64,000 nucleotides of DNA from Candidatus Saccharimonadota bacterium (GTDB lineage: Bacteria > Patescibacteriota > Saccharimonadia > Saccharimonadales > UBA4665). A program made the translations under genes and the position numbers. The stretch lies in contig PLYP01000002.1 in the NCBI GenBank assembly GCA_003153395.1, positions 1-64,000 on the forward strand, in the 5' to 3' direction. A model generated the notes under the pieces. That model had not been told where the DNA came from, ran no database searches, and was given only the letters and a program-made list of their open reading frames with translations. Shown in pieces: positions 58,717-64,000 of this stretch (position 1 is the first letter of the stretch; each line of letters begins with the position of its first letter).

Positions 58717-60567
58717 ATGAAAAATCTTACAAAGTTTTTCCGGCAATACCGGCTTTTTTGCATAGCTCTCTTAAGCGTAATTATAGCCTTAATTCTAGAG
58801 CTTACTAGTTACCATAAGGCAGCTCATTGGCTACTTGGAATTGTGGCAATTTTAGAAACCTTGCCACTACTTTGGGATATGTGGCAAGACGTTAGAGTTG
58901 GTAGATATGGCATAGATATTCTGGCAGCAACAGCTATTGTAGTTTCAGTAGCACTAGGCCAGTATTGGGCGGCCATAGTTGTGGTTCTAATGCTAACCGG
59001 AGGGCAATCATTAGAGGATTATGCAGAGCGCCGAGCTCAAAGCGAGCTAGATACCCTACTTGCTCATGCGCCGCAAACAGCCAACGTTATCCGTAAGGGT
59101 AAAACTTTTAATGTCCCGGTTGATGACATTAAAATAAACGAAAAGATCATTATTAAAGCCGGAGAGGTAGTTCCGGTAGATGGCAGCGTCATTGAAGGTC
59201 GAGCTAACGTAGATGAGTCATCTCTAACGGGTGAAAGCTTGCCTATCTTAAAGGAAGTAAACTCTATCCTCTTAAGTGGCTCTATAAATGTAGACGGTGT
59301 TCTAACCATAAAATCTACTGCGACAGCAGCAGATAGCCAATACCAACAAATCATTAAGCTTGTTAGGAATGCAGCTGCCAGTGAGGCGCCGTTTGTAAGA
59401 TTAGCTGACAGGTATAGTCTACCGTTTACAATAGCCGCCTACTCCATTGCTTTAATGGTCTGGGTCTTAAGCGGACAGGCTATTAGGTTCCTAGAAGTAA
59501 TAATTGTAGCTACACCTTGCCCGTTACTTCTAGCAGCACCGATCGCATTAATTAGTGGAATGGCAAGGGCTAGTAAATACGGAATTATAGTTAAGACAGG
59601 GCTAGCGCTAGAGCGGTTAGCTGAAGCAGAAACAATTGCCTTTGATAAAACCGGAACACTTACTAAGGGTGAGCTTAGCGTAAAGAGCGTTAAATCGTTT
59701 TCTGGCTATAAAAGTAACGAAGTACTTAAAATGGCAGCTAGTCTAGAACAAAATTCCAATCACGTGCTGGCCAGTGCTGTAGTAATGGACGCTAAAGTGA
59801 AAGGCATTAAGCTTCTGAAAGTAAAACACTTGGAAGAAGTTTCAGGACTAGGTCTTAAGGCTAACATTAAGGGACAAGAGATTGTAGTAGGTAGTTTTAA
59901 GCTGCTTAAAGATCAGGGCGTTAGTGTTCCATCTACCGCGGCTCACCTAACACCAAATCTAATGGCAGCTTACGTAGGCATAGGTGGTAAGCTCGCCGGA
60001 ATTATTAGCTTTACGGATGATATACGCCCTGAAACTAAGGAAACTCTGGAATATCTTCACGGTTTAGGTATTAAAGAAATAGTTATGATTACTGGGGATA
60101 ATAAATCTTCTGCCGAATCAGTGGCCAGAAGCCTAGCAATAGATAAGGTGCATGCCGAAGCACTTCCAGCAGATAAGCTACATATTCTAAGTAAACTTAA
60201 GCCTCGTCCAGTTATATTTGTCGGTGATGGCGTTAACGATGCTCCGGTTCTTACTGCAGCTGATGTTGGGATTGCTCTAGGCGCCCGTGGATCGACTGCC
60301 GCAAGTGAGTCAGCTGATATGGTTGTAATGCTGGATGATTTACGTAGAGTAGCAGCAGGTGTTGAGATAGCTAAAAAAACATTTAAGATAGCGAGCCAAA
60401 GTATATTTATAGGGATTGGGCTCAGCGCGGTATTAATGCTAATTTTCGCTACTGGCAAATTTCCACCGCTACTGGGAGCACTGCTTCAGGAGATAGTAGA
60501 TGTGGTTGTTATATTTAATGCGCTAAGGGCACACATAATTACTCCTCAATCAATTATTGATAAGTAG
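58717..60567 (+). CDS. Heavy-metal-type P1B ATPase without N-terminal metal-binding domain
   Basis: A 616-residue P-type ATPase from ATG 58717 (AGGAA upstream). Six or more membrane helices; actuator DESSLTGESLPILKE; metal-site helix ATPCPLLLAAPIALISG; phosphorylation site AFDKTGTLTKGEL; hinge GDGVNDAPVLTAADVGIALG. The usual SxHPxA nucleotide-domain motif reads SNHVLASA, and the N-terminal heavy-metal-associated domain is absent. Metal unknown; Cys-Pro in TPCP suggests a soft metal. Its end overlaps the convergent gene by 18 nt. Confidence 0.9.
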   Translation: MKNLTKFFRQYRLFCIALLSVIIALILELTSYHKAAHWLLGIVAILETLPLLWDMWQDVRVGRYGIDILAATAIVVSVALGQYWAAIVVVLMLTGGQSLEDYAERRAQSELDTLLAHAPQTANVIRKGKTFNVPVDDIKINEKIIIKAGEVVPVDGSVIEGRANVDESSLTGESLPILKEVNSILLSGSINVDGVLTIKSTATAADSQYQQIIKLVRNAAASEAPFVRLADRYSLPFTIAAYSIALMVWVLSGQAIRFLEVIIVATPCPLLLAAPIALISGMARASKYGIIVKTGLALERLAEAETIAFDKTGTLTKGELSVKSVKSFSGYKSNEVLKMAASLEQNSNHVLASAVVMDAKVKGIKLLKVKHLEEVSGLGLKANIKGQEIVVGSFKLLKDQGVSVPSTAAHLTPNLMAAYVGIGGKLAGIISFTDDIRPETKETLEYLHGLGIKEIVMITGDNKSSAESVARSLAIDKVHAEALPADKLHILSKLKPRPVIFVGDGVNDAPVLTAADVGIALGARGSTAASESADMVVMLDDLRRVAAGVEIAKKTFKIASQSIFIGIGLSAVLMLIFATGKFPPLLGALLQEIVDVVVIFNALRAHIITPQSIIDK

Positions 60568-61176
60568 TAATGCTACATATAGAGGCACCAGAAAGTTGTC
60601 TAAACCAATAGCCGCTAGATTCTCCAATAAAGCTGCGCCAGCGCTTACAAGCAGCAGCCTCGTAATTGACAGAGAGATGCCGCTATAGTGAGTGAATCCA
60701 ATTAGCACTATTGCCGACACCACAAAAAACGTAAGCGTGCCAAGAACACTTTTCGTATGGTTAAAGATTAAATAACTTTGCCGACGACCGTAGCGCATGC
60801 CGATAACTGCAGCCAGCCCGTCAGCTAAACTCATTTGAAGTAAAGACGCAGCATATATCCATTTGTTATGAGTTATAAGAGCAATTCCAACCACAGAAAG
60901 AGCAAAAAAGGCCTCACCCCAAGTTGGACGCTGAACACTATGTATAGCCTGAAATATTTTAAGGATTTTAGATAGTGTGACAACTACTAAAAACGCTAGT
61001 CCTATTATTTCTATTTGTAGCCAAGACAAGTAAAAGGGCCAAACTGCCACAAAGCTACCTACAGTGACATGGACAAATTTTCGGCTAAACTCTCCATGTA
61101 CGTCTTTCTTGCGCCAAAGCAGTTCGTTAGATATAAGTATTAAAAATACAATAAATAGCGTAAGTATTACCAGCAT
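60550..61176 (-). CDS. Dolichol/phytol-kinase or CDP-diglyceride-synthetase-like membrane protein
   Basis: A 208-residue polytopic protein with about six helices. The N-terminal EFSRKFVHVTVGSFVAVWP matches the RKxxH region of the dolichol-kinase/phosphatidate cytidylyltransferase-like family, and MSLADGLAAVIGMRYGRR with the later HTKSVLGTL is the cytidylyl/kinase signature. Probably phosphorylates or activates a polyprenol or lipid; substrate unknown. Confidence 0.8.
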   Translation of the reverse strand: MLVILTLFIVFLILISNELLWRKKDVHGEFSRKFVHVTVGSFVAVWPFYLSWLQIEIIGLAFLVVVTLSKILKIFQAIHSVQRPTWGEAFFALSVVGIALITHNKWIYAASLLQMSLADGLAAVIGMRYGRRQSYLIFNHTKSVLGTLTFFVVSAIVLIGFTHYSGISLSITRLLLVSAGAALLENLAAIGLDNFLVPLYVALLLINN

Positions 61177-61302
61177 AATAATTCTAATTGTAAACTAAAT
61201 TACTTATGCTTAATAAATTAAGTAAAATTTATGACTGCCAAAGTTCGCTGATTAATTTATATTAAAGCCACATGAGGATATCTAATGAAAGGACATTAAA
61301 TT

Positions 61303-61443
61303 ATGGGTAGCTTATTAGAAGACACTGAGAAGCAAATCGATGACGTAAAAGAAAAAGCCAAAGCTAAAAAGCTAGAAGAGGATAAGAAGCAGCTTAAGTC
61401 GGAAAATGAGAAGCTAGAGAAGCAAAATCATATTATTCTATAG
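61303..61443 (+). CDS. Small coiled-coil protein (46 residues)
   Basis: AAAGGAC lies 7 nt before an ATG encoding MGSLLEDTEKQIDDVKEKAK and then a Lys/Glu-rich heptad region (KLEEDKKQLK and similar). Very high helix and coiled-coil propensity. No family known. It lies convergent to tRNA-Pro. The rest of 61177-61302 and 61533-61641 holds nothing recognisable. Confidence 0.62.
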   Translation: MGSLLEDTEKQIDDVKEKAKAKKLEEDKKQLKSENEKLEKQNHIIL

Positions 61444-61455
61444 AGTAACGTTTTT

Positions 61456-61532
61456 TGGTCGGGGTGACTGGATTTGAACCAGCGCCCTCAGCGTCCCGAA
61501 CGCTGCGCGCTACCAGACTGCGCTACACCCCG
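61456..61532 (-). tRNA. tRNA-Pro (anticodon CGG)
   Basis: On the minus strand acceptor CGGGGTG / CACCCCG, D-arm AGCGCAGTCTGGTAGCGC, anticodon stem CAGCG/CGCTG with loop TTCGGGA (CGG), T-arm CTGG TTCAAAT CCAG, discriminator A and encoded CCA (61456-61458). Confidence 0.95.
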
Positions 61533-61641
61533 CTAAGTTACTTCTCTTAGGAACATACCGTAGGGGCAATTATATAGCATCGTGCGTCACAGATAGTCTA
61601 AACTTAATTTATCTCTAAGCAGTTTTTTCAAATGTTAACTC

Positions 61642-62370
61642 TTAAATTTTTTGTCCTACAGTAGAAATAATATTAGACCCATTTATTATTCTAGCTGGAA
61701 TATTATACGAGGAATTATCTACCGTCACATAATATTCATTATTTTTTAAATGATAAGTTTTTAAATATGTTAGTTTGCCATTCAATTCTACTGGCTGATT
61801 CTTAAGTTCTAAAATTTGGCCAGGTAAACCTTTAACGCGCCCCAAAGCATGGGTACCAGAAGGAATCTTATAGATAATGATGCTACTAAGACTAGGTTTT
61901 TTATCAAACTTGTAAGTAAGTACGTTTTCGTTTGCCTTTAGCGCTGGGTACATACTATTGCCACTTATTTTTACCGTTTGGATCAATGATGCCAGCACAA
62001 TTATTAGGCCTATAACGAGAAGTATTAATATTGCAATATAGTTAAATACATATGAGGAGATTAGTCTTGCAATAGGCTGTTCTTTATCTATAAATTTGTT
62101 TATAAAATATACCCAAACAGCTGCACCTAAAATTATGTAGAGTATATTAAGAAGCCCTGAAGGAGTATTTTTTAATACCTGATTAATTAAACTAATTACT
62201 GCTATAAGGCCTAACTGGGCTAGTAATAGTTTAGTTTTTTGAATCCTAGATAGTTTAATTTTAAAAAATTTTAAAGTAATTAAATCTGCTACTAATACCA
62301 TAAGGATTACAAATATAAACAGAATTAAAACTAACCACAGCGGAATATGCATTACGCTGGATATTACCAT
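61642..62370 (-). CDS. Signal-peptidase-I-like membrane protein, catalytic Lys position altered
   Basis: A 242-residue protein with four to five N-terminal helices (1-130) and a C-terminal S24/S26-like domain. KISGNSMYPALKANE matches the catalytic-Ser box of signal peptidase I. The following box, normally KRVIGLPGD, reads ALGRVKGLPGQ, with Gly at the general-base Lys position (a Lys lies three residues later). Either a nonclassical peptidase or an inactive relative. Confidence 0.72.
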   Translation of the reverse strand: MVISSVMHIPLWLVLILFIFVILMVLVADLITLKFFKIKLSRIQKTKLLLAQLGLIAVISLINQVLKNTPSGLLNILYIILGAAVWVYFINKFIDKEQPIARLISSYVFNYIAILILLVIGLIIVLASLIQTVKISGNSMYPALKANENVLTYKFDKKPSLSSIIIYKIPSGTHALGRVKGLPGQILELKNQPVELNGKLTYLKTYHLKNNEYYVTVDNSSYNIPARIINGSNIISTVGQKI

Positions 62371-62393
62371 TTAAGAGTTAAAAAGTGAATGGC

Positions 62394-63218
62394 TTAAGTT
62401 GCTAGTATCGGCCCGGAGGAAGCTTGATCGATTTGTTCTAAACTAACCAAACCTGATGCTTTTGATCGTTCGAATTCTCTATTTCTTTTCTCGCGGCGAT
62501 TAAATGCTTTATCCACTCTTTTGTTTAACGCGACTAAACGTTGACCGTCATTTGCCATAAGAGATGCAAGAATGCTGTAAGGCATTTCCTCGTCGTCAAA
62601 TTGAAGTAGCTCCCTAATCACAACCATTGCTATATTAGGATGATACCGTTGACCTTTGTCTCTGGTCTTTACCTGAATAAGCAATTCTTCCGCGGTAGAA
62701 TTAGGATGAAAAATTATATCTGCACCATAGTTAAACCCATCTCTTAAAATGCCTGCGTCTTGAGTTGTTGTAGTTGGCAAAGCATAGGCCGTCTCGTCTC
62801 TTTGTCCGTGAGCGATACTCCACCATAACAGTCCTAGAACACTTATTTCGCTTAACTGGCCCTTAACCTCCCTAAACGCTGTTCCCTGTTCATCTAAATC
62901 TCGCAAGGCATATGGTGTTAAAGCGGGTGTGTAAAGTATACGATCTGATAATTGTCGGAAATTAGTTGCAACCCGGGTTGCAACATCTTCATTATGTATT
63001 CCATTAACCGCAACTACTTCCAAACTTGGAAGGCAGGCTGCTACTTTTGCAGCTCTTAAACTTTCCTGGGGTGTCCATTCTGATGTTTCTAGTCCTGCAA
63101 AGGCTAATCTTCCGAGCCTTCTTCCAAACTTACTTACAAGCTCTAAGCTTTCTGGTTTGCATGCTTGTGCAACTCTTAATAATTCATCAGGAGATACTAC
63201 TATTCCATCAGAGCTCAT
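62394..63218 (-). CDS. Hypothetical 274-residue protein
   Basis: No family recognised. Soluble, helical first half; the second half contains GADIIFHPNSTAEELLIQVK and TRDKGQRYHP, in which Asp...Gln-x-Lys could be a PD-(D/E)xK-like nuclease core, but the support is weak. Arg/Lys-rich C-terminal helix (NRREKRNREFERSKASG). 23 nt upstream of the signal-peptidase-like gene and on the same strand. Confidence 0.6.
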   Translation of the reverse strand: MSSDGIVVSPDELLRVAQACKPESLELVSKFGRRLGRLAFAGLETSEWTPQESLRAAKVAACLPSLEVVAVNGIHNEDVATRVATNFRQLSDRILYTPALTPYALRDLDEQGTAFREVKGQLSEISVLGLLWWSIAHGQRDETAYALPTTTTQDAGILRDGFNYGADIIFHPNSTAEELLIQVKTRDKGQRYHPNIAMVVIRELLQFDDEEMPYSILASLMANDGQRLVALNKRVDKAFNRREKRNREFERSKASGLVSLEQIDQASSGPILAT

Positions 63219-63359
63219 AAGATTACTTTACCATTAATTTTTATTATTTCAACGTATCATAAAGTCATGAGTATTTATTGTTATTATTCCTTCAATAATT
63301 AACTATTGCTATTTAAGTATGCTTAGATATAGACTTATGGTAATTAATAGAGAAATAAA

Positions 63360-64000
63360 ATGAAAAAACGAAATCCCATAACAGTATTTTTACTAAGCGT
63401 CATAACTTTTGGAATATATGATCTATATTGGTTAGTCAGTACTAAAAAAGTACTTAACGAAAAGACCCGCTCTCATACGCCAACTATTTGGCTATTAGTT
63501 ATACCTGTACCAATGATTATTGCTGGGTACATACTTCTGTTCATTAATGCTCCGTCGACCACAACTACAACTAATGGTTTCCAGAATTCTTTTAGTAATA
63601 GTTCTAATATTAATACTTCCGCCCATCCTGGATTAGTGTTCTTAGCTATTGCTTTAATTATAGTCGGGTTTCTTGCGTCTTTCCTAGCAAGCGCTTACTG
63701 GTTTTATAAATACTCAAAAGCTGTAGATGAATACACGCGGGGGAAAATGAGTACCGGAGTATCATTTCTAATCTTATGGCTAATACATTTAATTGGCGTG
63801 GCCCTAATTCAAGATGCGTTTAACGATATGGAAGCTAGTGGAGCAGCTGTCGGGCAAAATTCTCCCCCCAATAATACGCCAAATTCATTTGCGCCTTATG
63901 CTTCTCAGGTTGATGAGTCACATAATATAGAAACTGCTCCGTCAGAAGAAACGCATGCTTACCACAATGGTCATTCACATACTAACACTTCTGGCGATCA
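63360..64000 (+). CDS. DUF4234-like membrane protein (truncated by window end)
   Basis: ATG 63360 opens a frame with no stop before the window edge (213 codons). It starts MKKRNPITVFLLSVITFGIY and continues DLYWLVSTKKVLN, the DUF4234 signature. Three to four membrane helices follow, with Asn/Ser-rich loops, and then a hydrophilic His-rich tail. Function unknown. The C-terminus lies beyond the window. Confidence 0.8.
   Translation, partial: MKKRNPITVFLLSVITFGIYDLYWLVSTKKVLNEKTRSHTPTIWLLVIPVPMIIAGYILLFINAPSTTTTTNGFQNSFSNSSNINTSAHPGLVFLAIALIIVGFLASFLASAYWFYKYSKAVDEYTRGKMSTGVSFLILWLIHLIGVALIQDAFNDMEASGAAVGQNSPPNNTPNSFAPYASQVDESHNIETAPSEETHAYHNGHSHTNTSGD

Overview
The window looks like a chromosomal segment of a Patescibacteria / Candidatus Saccharibacteria-like organism. 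This is an inference from gene content and style: low GC (mostly 35-40%, by eye), short intergenic gaps, the standard genetic code with TGA used as a stop, many short secreted or pilin-like proteins with one N-terminal membrane helix, an LPxTG-like surface protein, a MurD-MurL pair, an HTH-MurA fusion, DUF4234 and SHOCT proteins, and several genes whose -10 box lies about 6 nt before the start codon (leaderless). No 16S rRNA or ribosomal protein gene is present to confirm it.

Layout. 1-8.2 kb (minus strand): a surface protein, then a compact very AT-rich cluster of a PaaK-like adenylate-forming enzyme, a ThiF/E1-like enzyme, a nitroreductase-alpha/beta-hydrolase fusion and a membrane histidine kinase. 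8.3-13.3 kb: aminotransferase, response regulator, murD + murL, folD. 13.4-22.6 kb: a tRNA-Lys gene followed by a row of mostly one-gene units (peptidase S51, secreted protein, SDR, permease, DUF5674 pair, glucosidase-like protein, GyrI-like, SHOCT). The units are separated by degenerate copies of the tRNA 3' end joined to a shared non-tRNA arm, so the region reads as a tRNA-anchored gene-cassette array. It also contains a TrpR-regulated operon with an apparent operator, leader peptide and terminator. 22.8-31.6 kb: a PAS histidine kinase with two response regulators, YbaK, an ArsR/YCII pair, a lysozyme-like protein, DHFR and an MMPL exporter. 31.6-36.5 kb: glutamate 5-kinase behind a proline-rich leader peptide and attenuator, UDP-glucose dehydrogenase, and a Y-family polymerase with a small partner. 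36.5-46.6 kb: small and broken genes, ROK kinase, tRNA-Arg, folC, murB, glyA and the HTH-MurA fusion. 46.7-52.4 kb: tRNA-Gly, a second tRNA-Arg with what looks like one more cassette, sugar transferase, SET protein, Rpf-like muralytic protein and peptide deformylase with an altered metal motif. 52.4-54.9 kb: a higher-GC yerC-hisG-hisD island between direct repeats. 55-64 kb: a GDSL hydrolase broken by a 13-bp duplication, tRNA-His, metal P-type ATPase, tRNA-Pro, signal-peptidase-like protein and a truncated DUF4234 gene.

Functional threads. Peptidoglycan precursor synthesis is represented by murA, murB, murD and murL, and folate/one-carbon metabolism by folC, folD, folA and glyA. Three amino-acid-related operons (proB, the trpR operon, the his genes) each seem to carry leader-type attenuation, which is unusual for a small-genome lineage. 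The two strongest candidates for an undescribed system are the tRNA-anchored cassette array, for which no recombinase lies in the window, and the AT-rich PaaK/ThiF/nitroreductase cluster.
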